Assembly: GCA_022447225.1 (NCBI GenBank)
Contig: JAKVAZ010000009.1
Location: forward strand, 312,474 to 376,473
Direction: 5' to 3'
Source of the DNA: Fuerstiella sp.
Lineage (GTDB): Bacteria; Planctomycetota; Planctomycetia; Planctomycetales; Planctomycetaceae
DNA: 64,000 nucleotides
Below the pieces are notes generated by a model that saw only the letters and a list, made by a program, of their open reading frames with translations, was not told where the DNA came from and did not search any database. The position numbers were made by a program, and so were the translations under genes. Positions 19,137 through 28,800 of the stretch are shown piece by piece. Numbering within the stretch: position 1 is the first letter of the stretch; each line of letters opens with the position of its first letter.

Positions 19137-19253
19137 CTGTTTGCAGGAACTCCTGCTGCTCCATATCAGCACCTGAATACCGGAACCGGCGTAACTGGAA
19201 TACGCGAGGACTCGTGCTGTCCTGAATATAGCGACTAAAGAACTAATAACGCA

Positions 19254-20153
19254 CTACAATGTAACGTCGCGCAGTCCCCATCGGCGAGTGATCACCAAAA
19301 CGGTAACGGCAGCCAGAATCATAATCAGTGAAACAGCAACAGCCGCTTCAATATTACCAACGTTCAGTTCGAGAAAAACCGAAGTCGACAGAACCTCCGT
19401 TTTCATGCGTGTTGCGCCGGCGAAAATCAATAACGGCCCGAATTCCCCAAGGGAGCGGGCCCACGCCAGCGTGAATGCCGTCATCATTCCACGGGAAGCC
19501 TCGGGCAGGACAACCGCCCCAAAGGCCTGCGCCCGCGAACAACCCAGCGTGACTGCAACCTGTTCTGACCGCGGATTGATATGATCAAATGTCGATTTCA
19601 TTGTTCTCACCGCAAACGCACAGGCCACAGAAAACTGGGCAAGGACAACTGCCGGCAGCTGATACACGACATCCCGGGCAATCCACGCAAATGGCCGATA
19701 CTGAAACAAAATCAGCAGACTCAATCCGACGACGAGGGGCGGCAACACAATTGGTATATCCAGAACCGCATCCAGCAGTCGCTTTCCCCGAAACTGATGA
19801 CGCGACAGCAAATAGCCAATTGGCACTGCCACAAGCAGTGAGAAAACGGCGGACAGCGTGCACGAAATCAGACTCAGCCGTATCGAATAACGAATCTTCT
19901 GATCCGACAGAGCCGCGGCAATCGGATTTTCGATCAGAAGTTTTGTCCATGAATGGGCAGCGTCAGCCGCTTTGACCGATTTTTCAGCCATGTACCAGGT
20001 GTCAGCAAACAGCATAGCCAAGATGAATGACACGTAGGTTCCGCCGATGATCCCCAAAGAAATCATGAACGCCGTATTGGAAAGCGTCACATCGCGGGCA
20101 TCGGGAGTGTGTGCTGATTTGTCCTCGGCAGCAGCAACAGATCCGTCACTCAT
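19254..20153 (-). CDS. ABC transporter permease, molybdate/tungstate type
   Basis: 299 residues. After a hydrophilic N-terminus and a first membrane helix (about residues 30-50) come five or so further helices typical of ModB/CysT permeases (LSLISCTLSAVFSLLVAVPI; DIPIVLPPLVVGLSLLILFQ; LPAVVLAQFSVACAFAV). The coupling EAA-like loop is visible as VAVTLGCSRAQAFGAVVLPE, followed by SLGEFGPLLIFAGAT, the substrate-path segment characteristic of ModB. A long periplasmic loop after the first helix (about 50-85) is unusual for ModB. Start codon and upstream stop overlap by four bases (ATGA), so translation is coupled to the binding-protein gene. Confidence 0.88.
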   Translation of the reverse strand: MSDGSVAAAEDKSAHTPDARDVTLSNTAFMISLGIIGGTYVSFILAMLFADTWYMAEKSVKAADAAHSWTKLLIENPIAAALSDQKIRYSIRLSLISCTLSAVFSLLVAVPIGYLLSRHQFRGKRLLDAVLDIPIVLPPLVVGLSLLILFQYRPFAWIARDVVYQLPAVVLAQFSVACAFAVRTMKSTFDHINPRSEQVAVTLGCSRAQAFGAVVLPEASRGMMTAFTLAWARSLGEFGPLLIFAGATRMKTEVLSTSVFLELNVGNIEAAVAVSLIMILAAVTVLVITRRWGLRDVTL

Positions 20154-21799
20154 GGTGCCACACTCTCTATGTCCGCTGTGGCTGCCTCGCCAAGTCGAAA
20201 ACCGAAACCCACAGACTCAAATGAGTCCGGAGAGTTCTCAATTCGCCTGAACAGCCTGCGAAGCAGGAATTTGTGTTCACTCGTTTTAGCGATGCTGATC
20301 GGCTGAATGGCCATTTTCACTGGTGACTCTATTCGAATAATGTCGACCGCATCCAGGTTCGGTAACACATCGGAATAATAGGCGATGGCCGCATCGACGT
20401 GTCCGGTCACCACATCAGGAACCAGGTGGGCCGATGACGATTTTTCAATCACTGTTACCTGGTCATCGTTTTGCTGTTTTTCAGCAAAACGTTCATACAC
20501 GCCTTCGGTCTGCAGCAGTCTGCGCGTCAGTGCGCCAATCGTGCACTGCGACGGTTCACCAACGGCCACACGTATCTCGGGTTTGAGCAGATCTGACAGT
20601 GACCCGACTTTCCTGCTGCCCTTGGGAACGGCGATCACAAGATCAACGTCGGAAACATTCGCGGCTTCCTGAAACCAGCTCTTAACATTTTCCAGGTAAT
20701 GCAGATCACAGGCCATATAAACGTCCGGAAATCCCAGGTCAGGACTCTGTCCCTCAATTCCCTGCATACGACTTGTGAGAATTCCACAGCCATCATAGAT
20801 CGTGTTAACGACCACACCTTCCTGCCTCTGAAATTCTTCCACAATCTGTTCGGTTGTGCGTCGGTTCACAGCACCACAGAAAAAATTAACCTGCGGCACG
20901 TCCGACCAGATGTCGCCGTCAACCGCTTCCGTTCCATATTTTGAAAAAGTTTCGAGGCCCCTGTCGCGTGCTGAGACATATCGGGCAAACCTGTATGCTG
21001 AAGGCAGATCTGTCGAAGACTTGAGTACTGCGATACTGATCAGATCAGGAGAGCCGTTCAGCTCGGGAAGGGAAATACTGACCAGATCTTCCCGGTACTT
21101 CGGCATAGCCACAGTTGAGTTCCAGACGATCGCCGCGTCAATATTTCCGAGCTTAACGTCAGTCGCAATGTCATTCACGGTTGGCTTAAAAACCCCGGAC
21201 TGTCTGACGTGCTGTTCCAGCTGATCCCAGCAGCTAATACCGCCAATGTTCAGAGGACTCAACTGCCGGCGCGTCGCTTTGCCAACCGCTGCCTGATCAG
21301 GATTAGCAACTGCCACCCGAACACCGTCCCGAAGCAGGTCCTCGAATGAATTGATCGTTTGTTCGGAATCTCTCCGGACAGCAATGACAGGCCGCTGATA
21401 AGCCACCGGCACTGTGTCCATCGCCAGCCCGAGTTCAATTGCCTTCGTTGTATAGAAATCATCAGCGGCGAGATACACATCCACCTCGTTGAATCGATCT
21501 GTCTGCAGCTGATTCAACAGAGTATTTGAACCGTTGTACTGTATCTCCAGAGTGACACCGAACTCAGACTCGTACTGGCGGGCAATTTCTTCCATCGGCA
21601 CTCGCATCCCGGCTGCCGCGAAGACGATAAGCCTGTCCTGATCACTGTCCCGATTTTCCGGACCGAGCCGCATCAGAAAGATTAAAACGCAAATCAGCGT
21701 CACAGCACCCAGCAGCAGTCCCCACATGGAGTTCATCCGACCGGCACAAACACGACGACGGGACTCAGACTGAAAGATGCTGAACAATTGGCGAGACAT
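20150..21799 (-). CDS. Double-domain ModA-like oxyanion-binding protein, membrane-anchored
   Basis: 549 residues, about twice the size of a normal ModA. A basic N-terminus and one hydrophobic segment (about residues 25-43, WGLLLGAVTLICVLIFLM) anchor or export it. Two type-II periplasmic binding domains follow. Domain 1 (about 55-290) has the ModA opening VFAAAGMRVPMEEIARQYES and the strand VDVYLAADDFYTTKAIELG. Domain 2 (about 303-520) has VNFFCGAVNRRTTEQIVEEF and FPDVYMACDLHYLENVKSWF, the same pattern degenerated. Each domain contains its own hinge block (RVAVANPDQAAVGKATRR and RVAVGEPSQCTIGALTRR, clearly homologous). It is the first gene of the operon and should deliver molybdate, tungstate or a similar oxyanion to the permease. 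Which domain binds is unknown. Confidence 0.85.
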   Translation of the reverse strand: MSRQLFSIFQSESRRRVCAGRMNSMWGLLLGAVTLICVLIFLMRLGPENRDSDQDRLIVFAAAGMRVPMEEIARQYESEFGVTLEIQYNGSNTLLNQLQTDRFNEVDVYLAADDFYTTKAIELGLAMDTVPVAYQRPVIAVRRDSEQTINSFEDLLRDGVRVAVANPDQAAVGKATRRQLSPLNIGGISCWDQLEQHVRQSGVFKPTVNDIATDVKLGNIDAAIVWNSTVAMPKYREDLVSISLPELNGSPDLISIAVLKSSTDLPSAYRFARYVSARDRGLETFSKYGTEAVDGDIWSDVPQVNFFCGAVNRRTTEQIVEEFQRQEGVVVNTIYDGCGILTSRMQGIEGQSPDLGFPDVYMACDLHYLENVKSWFQEAANVSDVDLVIAVPKGSRKVGSLSDLLKPEIRVAVGEPSQCTIGALTRRLLQTEGVYERFAEKQQNDDQVTVIEKSSSAHLVPDVVTGHVDAAIAYYSDVLPNLDAVDIIRIESPVKMAIQPISIAKTSEHKFLLRRLFRRIENSPDSFESVGFGFRLGEAATADIESVAP

Positions 21800-22258
21800 A
21801 TTTCGCGGGCCGTATGACTTTCAGTGGTTTGGAAGATGTTGACGACAGGACGATATAGACAGACCGCAGTCGTGTCGACACATACCGTCTCCGCATCCGA
21901 ATTCATGACCGAATGCTAAAGCGAATGACGGATGAGAATATCCACGCAGACAGCTCAGACAACTGAATACGGGGAGCAATCCGGACCTGACTGTAATGTA
22001 CCTCAGACCTGCCTTTTGCTGCGTTGTCATCAGCCACTGATTTCACAGCGTAGCAACGACTGCGGTTGAGACAAACCCCCGACACGACTCCTGAACATCG
22101 AGTTACAAAATCCCTGATTTTTAACACTCGGGCAAGACATCGAATCCGTTCTTCAGCAATACGACGGGATTCACGGTGCGGCTTCAGTCAGATTTGACGA
22201 CGGTGACGTTTTCCGGACGGACTGCAGCCACCGCCCCAAACACCCCTGCATCCTGTTA
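21800..22258. other. Upstream region of the oxyanion transport operon
   Basis: About 460 bases lying between the start of the binding-protein gene and the 3' end of an ABC ATPase gene on the same strand. It must hold the operon promoter. I see no clear ModE-type operator or molybdenum-cofactor riboswitch fold by eye, and no gene. A direct copy of the motif AACAGGATG overlaps the stop of the ATPase gene at the right end. Confidence 0.4.
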
Positions 22259-22957
22259 CTAACAGGATGCTTCGCTTTGCCCCGCCTGCACCGGGCTCGA
22301 AATTCGTCCGTCGCGGAGGTGAATAGCGCGACCGGCAAACTGAACGGCTCGGTCGTCATGAGTGACCAGCAGAACCGTGCCTCCGGCTTCAGCGAATTCC
22401 TTCATATGTCCCAGCACAGCCTCTGCGCTTTCCCGGTCAAGATTTCCTGTCGGCTCATCGGCGAGCAGCAACTGAGGACTGTTGAGCAGGGCTCGGGCGA
22501 GAGCCGTGCGCTGTCGCTCCCCGCTGCTGAGTTCACCAGGCAGGTGACCACGACGGTGGGCAAGTCCGAAATGCTCGAGCAGTTGTTCTGCTTTTTTGCG
22601 AACTTCGTCAGGAGAATTCGACACTACAATCCCTGGTGACAGCACATTCTCCAGTACGTCCAGATACGGTATCAGATGAAACTGCTGAAACACGAAGCCA
22701 ATCGTGCCGGCCCGGAAGGATGCTCGAGCATCCGGCGAAAGATCGTATGGATTCGTCCCCGCGACCCGAACAGTTCCGGAATCGGGCTGAAGCAGCCCTC
22801 CGGCGGTCAGCAGTACAGTCGACTTTCCGCATCCGCTGGGCCCCTGAACGGCAACAAAATCACCTTTGTCCAGGTCAATTGAAACATCACTGACGGCATG
22901 TACCGGTGAGGGATTTCCACCGTATGTCTTACAGACCTGTTGCAACTGCAACATCAT
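22259..22957 (-). CDS. ABC transporter ATPase, LolD/MacB type
   Basis: 232 residues with the full motor set: Walker A GPSGCGKST, Q-loop FVFQQFHLIPYLDVLENV (the QQFHLIP form typical of the LolD/MacB group), signature LSSGERQRTALARAL, Walker B LLADEPTGNLD and switch His in LLVTHDDRA. This group does not import solutes but powers lipoprotein release, efflux or envelope remodelling. The gene starts six bases after the stop of an FtsX-type permease, its evident partner. Two adjacent ATG codons can serve as start. Confidence 0.9.
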   Translation of the reverse strand: MMLQLQQVCKTYGGNPSPVHAVSDVSIDLDKGDFVAVQGPSGCGKSTVLLTAGGLLQPDSGTVRVAGTNPYDLSPDARASFRAGTIGFVFQQFHLIPYLDVLENVLSPGIVVSNSPDEVRKKAEQLLEHFGLAHRRGHLPGELSSGERQRTALARALLNSPQLLLADEPTGNLDRESAEAVLGHMKEFAEAGGTVLLVTHDDRAVQFAGRAIHLRDGRISSPVQAGQSEASC

Positions 22958-22963
22958 GAACGG

Positions 22964-24319
22964 CTACTCCTGTTGCAAAACCACTGCCGGATCCTGCCGT
23001 GCAGCAAGGAATGCGGGAATCCAGCTGGCCAGCCCGGACAGAACCAGTGCAGACAGTGGAGCAATCAGTATCAGAAACGGAAGATCACCGGACGCAAATA
23101 ATTCGTTCCAGGTGGATCCATCTGATTCTGCCGAACCGAGCGAGCGACCGACCATCAAGCCGACGAAGACACCGGTAATTCCACCCAGAATTCCAATTGC
23201 CGCCGACTTCAGAAGGAAAATCAGCATAAGTTGTCGGGTACTCAGTCCGATGGCTCGCAAAATCCCGATTTCCTGATTCCGCTGACGTGAATTGGCCATC
23301 GCAAGAAGTCCAATGGTCAGAATCGATGCCAGAATAATCAATGGCACAAGAATCGCCGCGAATCCGGCATGGCGATCTTCGAGATCCCGGCGCGTGCTGC
23401 GTTCCAGTGCCAACTGTTCTTCCCCGGACTGTTTGGCGTCTTTCAATGCCTGCTCAGCGGAAGCTTTCGCCTTCGCCCGGGATTCGGCCCGGGTCAGTGC
23501 CTGAGAATACCGTTCAACGACCTGAGTCCCGGGAAGAATGGACATAATCTCGGCACGAATCTGAGAAATCCGATCACCCGAACAATCACATTCCAGTGCC
23601 AGAATGGCATTGATCAGATTCTGCATGCCCAGTAATTCCTGAGCTTCTGCCAGATTAATCCACACGGTAACGTCATCAACCGAACCCCGCTCAGCGTGTA
23701 ATTTTGAAACGGTAAAGTCTCTTCCGCTAAGCTGCACAGTGTCTCCTTCCTTCAGTTTCAGCTGTTGATGAATCTCATGGCCAACAACCATTTTTCCGGC
23801 AGCCACTTCGTCCAGCAATGGCTTCTTCAAGCCTCGATGCTGAATCGGAACCTCTCCGCGTGTACCCACAATGACAACTTCCCGGTCCTGTTCTTCCCAG
23901 CGAATCCGTTTTGTAACACTGGGCAGCAGATGGTTAACGGTCACGATTTTTGAGCTGGCCAGTCTGTCGACATACTCCTCCGGCATCGTAGCCGACATGC
24001 TGCCGTCCAGATGGAGTTCAGAGAGTGACTGAGATTCCGGCAAGATCAGTACGTTGAATCCCAGCCCCAGCATCTGCCGGCGAATGAAGTCCTGAAGATC
24101 TTTTCCGGCCTGTTGAACGGCGGACTGCTTTTCGGCAACTGATTTCTCTACGTCCGCCTCTTTATGACTCAGCAGTCGTGACGTAATGATTTGATCAGCA
24201 GTCAGCAGCGTCTGTGCTCCCACGACACTTGCCACCGCAGCAACAACTGAGAGCAGCGCCAACACGAAATTGAGTCGGCGGTGCCTGATTTCGCGAATCA
24301 CAAGTCGCCAAACACTCAT
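22964..24319 (-). CDS. FtsX/MacB-type ABC permease
   Basis: 451 residues from the ATG at 24319 (upstream frame open for 24 codons). Topology is that of the MacB/LolC group: one N-terminal membrane helix (LNFVLALLSVVAAVASVVGA), a large periplasmic domain to about residue 320, which includes the charged, coiled segment with AESRAKAKASAEQALKDAKQ and LALERSTRRDLEDR, and three C-terminal helices with the FtsX block GLLAMANSRQRNQEIGILRA. The Glu-Ile-Gly-Ile-Leu-Arg-Ala stretch is the coupling loop of the family. It works with the ATPase downstream. The upstream membrane protein (24436-25686) ends 116 bases before and probably belongs to the same machine. Confidence 0.88.
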   Translation of the reverse strand: MSVWRLVIREIRHRRLNFVLALLSVVAAVASVVGAQTLLTADQIITSRLLSHKEADVEKSVAEKQSAVQQAGKDLQDFIRRQMLGLGFNVLILPESQSLSELHLDGSMSATMPEEYVDRLASSKIVTVNHLLPSVTKRIRWEEQDREVVIVGTRGEVPIQHRGLKKPLLDEVAAGKMVVGHEIHQQLKLKEGDTVQLSGRDFTVSKLHAERGSVDDVTVWINLAEAQELLGMQNLINAILALECDCSGDRISQIRAEIMSILPGTQVVERYSQALTRAESRAKAKASAEQALKDAKQSGEEQLALERSTRRDLEDRHAGFAAILVPLIILASILTIGLLAMANSRQRNQEIGILRAIGLSTRQLMLIFLLKSAAIGILGGITGVFVGLMVGRSLGSAESDGSTWNELFASGDLPFLILIAPLSALVLSGLASWIPAFLAARQDPAVVLQQE

Positions 24320-24435
24320 GTCAACACGATCGCTAAAAATGAATCCAACGGACAGTGACGTTCGTAATGGGCTCTGGCAACTGTTAAGCACAACAGCACT
24401 GCCGGTTACCCCCTCTACACCAGGACAAGGTCAAA

Positions 24436-25686
24436 TCACGAACCCTGTCGACGTGTCAGCAAAATCGTCGCCACAACAACGGCAACTCCGGCAAACAGCA
24501 AAACATAGACAACATTCTGCATCACCACATTCGTTGCCGAAGAATCCATATCCACCAACGCCACGGTCGCACCATCTTCCGCGACTGCAGGCTGAACCCC
24601 CGTGATCTGAAGATCGCCCGCCTGGCTCTGTTGCGGTTCAACACTCATCCCGGACGTTGGCGGATCCTCTACAGTTATCTGATTCGTGTTAACCGTCTCC
24701 GGTGTGACAGTGTTCTGTGACAACTGAATGTCAGTGGTGTTCTCATCCGCGGCGTCACCAAACCCGCTGAAACCGGCAAGTGGCGGCAAGTTGGATTCAA
24801 CGGCTTCTGTTGGCTCGATGAACGAATCCCAGTCGACTTTCATGAGAATATCCACTCCGGGATTTTCAGCCTTCACGGTGCACTGACAGGCGCCTGTGAG
24901 AAATTCGCACGCCTCCCTAATGAGGTCAGGAGCAACTCCGTCACCCACCAGTGCATACAATGCTCGCCCGCGTCCGAACACCGGAAACGCCATTGGCTGG
25001 TCAAGATACGGTTCGTCACGCAGGTCATGTTCCACGTGCAGCAGCATGTCACGAAACGCAGATTCCAGAACGTCATCTCGCGACAACCGAACGGCGGAGA
25101 ACCGAATCCTGAGCGACTCTGGATCCGCGGTCAGGTCAGATAGATCCTCATCCTCAATTTCCGGAAGTTTAAGTTCACCCTGCAAACGAGCCAATTCCCC
25201 GGACAGCATGGAAAATTTTTCATTGTCTTGCTCTTCGATACCACACTCCAGATAGACCCAAACCACAGAGTCTCCTTTCAGCAACCTGCTGCTGATGTCT
25301 CTGCGCAGCGGCGAATCTGTCAACCGGGCAACGTTTGCCGATGTCAATTCTGCAGCAAACACGGTTTCCTGCTCGCCTGACCTGGCGGGTGTCTGCACCA
25401 AAACCGCAGGCAAATTCCCGCCCACATTCTCTTTCGCAAGCTCTGCTGCATACGCATCAGATTCAACATCAAGATCGATCGTCCTGACAATCAGATGTGG
25501 CGCCCCTGACTGCGCTGCATCGTTCGACCGCAGTTCTTGTACTGTCTGCTGCTGTTCTGTGGTCAGTTCACCTCGATGGAGAACAATTGCCACATACGGA
25601 TCAGGCTGCCAGTTTTCGAGCGCATAGCGAAACACAGGAATCGAGCAGGCGACAGCCTGAGCTGCAAAAATTCCTGCGAAGATCAA
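24436..25686 (-). CDS. Unrecognised membrane-anchored periplasmic protein, partner of ABC permease
   Basis: About 416 residues. No ATG fits the N-terminus: the frame opens at a stop near 25,730 and the best codon is a TTG at 25686, with further residues RSCVLSLAL possibly belonging to the signal sequence. The exported part begins after AAQAVACSIPVFRYALENW. Residues about 30-280 form an alpha/beta region with a weak CTGACQCTV cluster; residues 290-380 are acidic and Gln/Thr-rich; the C-terminus has one membrane helix (MQNVVYVLLFAGVAVVVATILL) and a short basic tail. I do not recognise the family. Its place ahead of an FtsX-type permease and LolD-type ATPase suggests a substrate-capturing or scaffolding subunit; similar trios occur in planctomycetes. 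Confidence 0.7.
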   Translation of the reverse strand: MIFAGIFAAQAVACSIPVFRYALENWQPDPYVAIVLHRGELTTEQQQTVQELRSNDAAQSGAPHLIVRTIDLDVESDAYAAELAKENVGGNLPAVLVQTPARSGEQETVFAAELTSANVARLTDSPLRRDISSRLLKGDSVVWVYLECGIEEQDNEKFSMLSGELARLQGELKLPEIEDEDLSDLTADPESLRIRFSAVRLSRDDVLESAFRDMLLHVEHDLRDEPYLDQPMAFPVFGRGRALYALVGDGVAPDLIREACEFLTGACQCTVKAENPGVDILMKVDWDSFIEPTEAVESNLPPLAGFSGFGDAADENTTDIQLSQNTVTPETVNTNQITVEDPPTSGMSVEPQQSQAGDLQITGVQPAVAEDGATVALVDMDSSATNVVMQNVVYVLLFAGVAVVVATILLTRRQGS

Positions 25687-25860
25687 AGCGAGTGAGAGAA
25701 CACAGGATCGAATTTGACTAATCTCCTGGCTGATATTGTTCGGTCGTCAGACAAAATAATGCAACGAGTCCGACTGGCGCGTTGGCTAAAATCCAACTGC
25801 ACTATATCGTATCTGCAGTCAGGCACCTGTTCAACAATGCTTCCAGGCGAAGGAAATGTC

Positions 25861-28800
25861 ATGTTTTCAGTCAGCATGCTGCGTCGGTTGATCTTCTTGC
25901 CTGGTATCCTGATAACTCCGGTGCTTTTGTCCGCAGCAGACTGGCCAACCTACCGCGGCAATAATGAACGAACAGGAACCACACCGGAATCGTTCACAGT
26001 ACCCCTCGCAGCAACATGGCATTACGAATCTCCGGCTCCGCTGAAAATAGCGTGGTCGAGTGCCGAGGGGAGGATCATCGAGAACAAACAGCTCGGTCAT
26101 CGTGTCAAATTCGATGATGCCGTTCATCCCGCAATAGTCGGCGGCAAGGTGTATTTTGGATCTTCTGTCGATCATCGACTTCACTGCGTGGATCTCAGCA
26201 CGGGCCGAAACCTGTGGTCGTTTTTCACAGGAGCGCCGATTCGACTGGCCCCCACCGTTGAAAACGGTCATGTGTATTTCGGTTCCGACGACGGACACGT
26301 CTACTGCCTGCAGGCAGACACCGGAGAGTCCGTATGGCAATTTCGCGCAGGACCTGAAGAGGACTGGTTACTGGCAAGGGGAAAGATGATTTCACGCTGG
26401 CCGGTACGTTCCGGAGTGCTCGTGCAGGACAATGTCGCCTATTTCGGTGCAGGAATCTTTCCACACGAAAATGTTCAGATGTATGCGGTCGACGCCGCCA
26501 GCGGCGCTGTCATCTGGAAGCAGGACGATGTCAGTTCGCGTGATGCAGGCAGAAACGACTTGTCACCTCAGGGCTACTTTCTGGCCAGCGACGATTTGCT
26601 GTTCGTTCCCTCAGGCCGCTCACTTCCTGCTGCAATTCATCAGGAAACAGGAGAAGTCATTCATAAGCGATCTTTTAGCTGGCGGACAGCCGCGGGCGGA
26701 GTTGTAGGTGGTACGCAGGCGCTCCTGGCTAACGGTCAGATCTTTTCCAACGGACCGCATCATCTGCTGGCCATGGATCAACAAACCGGAGATGTCGGCT
26801 TCGGGTGGTTTGCCGGTCGCCGGATGGTCGTTGACGGAAATGACTCATTCGTCGCTACAGGTAGCGTCGTGGCACGACTGGACCACATGGGATACGCGAT
26901 TAACAGTCGTCGACGACACCAGCTTGAGATGGAGGTTTATGGCCTCACACGCAAACTTCGAAAGCCGGATGAACAGGAACAAAAATACCGGGATCGTCTG
27001 GCCGACGCCAACCGGGAACTTCTCGATATTGCCGACATCGGTGTCGTCTGGCAGCGGGAAACCTCCGACGATGCCGCTCTGCTTGCGACAGCAAATCTGA
27101 TCATCGCCGGAGGTTCCGGTCGCGTCACCGCCTATTCGCGTGAGTCCGGAGAGACGCTCTGGAACACACAGATCGAGGGCAGTGCCCGCGGCCTCGCCGC
27201 CGCCGATGGTCACCTACTGGTCAGTACTGATCAGGGCAAAATCTATTGTTACGGCTCGGAAGAACTGCCCCCCGCTCAGCAGACCGCAGAGGTGGCAGCG
27301 GTTGATCATCCGTTTCCAGAAGACCAATTCAGCCGGACGTACCGGCAGGCCGCCGAGCAGATTCTGAAGAACACCGGTATTCGACGCGGGTTCTGTCTGG
27401 TTGTCGACGGAGAGTACGGAAGGCTTGCTTACGAACTGGCCAGACGCAGCGAACTGGAGATCTACGTAGTTGATCCCGATCCTGCCAGGGTGGCTGCTGC
27501 ACGCCAGGCTCTCGGAAAAACAGATTTGTACGGCAACCGAATTACGGTCCACCAGTTCGATGCAGGTGCTGTTCCCTATGCGAATTACTTCGCCAACCTG
27601 ATCGTCAGCGACCGATTCGTCAAACAGGGTGAACTGGGAGTTGACCTGGCCCTGATCAACCGACATCTCAAGCCGACGGGAGGCGTGCTGACACTGGGAA
27701 GTCCCGAAACAACCAATGCCGAAACCGCTCTGGCCGCAATTAGTCGGGTGGTGAGTGGTCAGAGTCTTACGGAGGACGAGGTGGAAATTTCCACCAGCGG
27801 TGGATGGGCCACAGTGACCCGGGGTCCGCTTCCGGGTGCCGGAAACTGGTCTCATCAATACGGCAACCCGGCAAACACAGCAGTGAGTAATGATCTTCGA
27901 ATCAGTGGCGGACTTGGTGTGTTGTGGTACGGCGATCCCGGACCAGGCGAGATGGTCAACCGTCACGACGGAGCCGTCGGACCATTGGCGACAAACGGAC
28001 GTCTGTTTGTGCAGGGGGAAACAACGATTCGTGCATATGACGCCTATAACGGACAGTTTCTGTGGAACTACGACAATCCCGAAGCCATTCGACTGGGAGT
28101 GTTCCAGAACGTCAGTCCGGGAAATCTCGCCGCCAGTGACGACCGACTGTTCCACTTCATCGGGGGGCAATGTTTTGAACTCGATGCCGTCACGGGAAAA
28201 ACAGTTCGGGTTCACCAGCTTCCCGCTGAAACCGATGACGGTAAACATGCATGGGCCTATGTTGTTGTGCAGGACGATCTGCTTTTCGGAACGGCAACCG
28301 TTCTGGAAGACATCGACTCACGAGAACGTCGCCGAGGTCGAAAAACCAGGGACGCCACGGATGCCATCTTTGCCATTGATCTGACCACGGGTGAGCACCT
28401 GTGGACCTATCAGGGCCAAAGCATTTCCCATCGCACCATCGCAGTCGGTCCGAAACATGTCTATTTCATTGACAGTTCGATCACCAGTCTGCAGCGGGCC
28501 ACCATTCTGGCTGCTGACAAAACTGACCTGAAATTTCTGACGGGGAAACAGCGTGAGATTGCTGAAGACCGACTGAAGAATGCAGATATTCGACGTGCGG
28601 TGGCGATTGAATCGCAGACAGGTGTCAAGAGCTGGGAGAAACCGGTGGACGTCACCGACTGCAGTGAAATCGGGATCGGTGGCGGAATGCTTACGTTGAT
28701 GTATCAGAACGACATGCTCATTCTGTGCGGGGCCAATGCGAACGGTCACTACTGGAAACAGTTTGTTGCGGGTGAGTTTTCACGGCGGCGACTGGTCGCC

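Noticed and set aside
21820..21870. Possible ModE-like operator around CGATATAGAC
   Set aside because: Only half of a palindrome can be matched by eye and no second half lies at the expected spacing, so no operator is claimed.
25714..25860. Upstream TTG extension of the first giant propeller protein
   Set aside because: It would place 49 non-signal residues before a good signal peptide, while the ATG at 25861 has a well-spaced AAGGAAAT.
27214..28248. 344-residue antisense open frame inside the first giant propeller gene
   Set aside because: The plus strand here is clearly coding with continuous propeller and Rossmann motifs; long antisense frames are expected by chance in such G+C-rich codon use.
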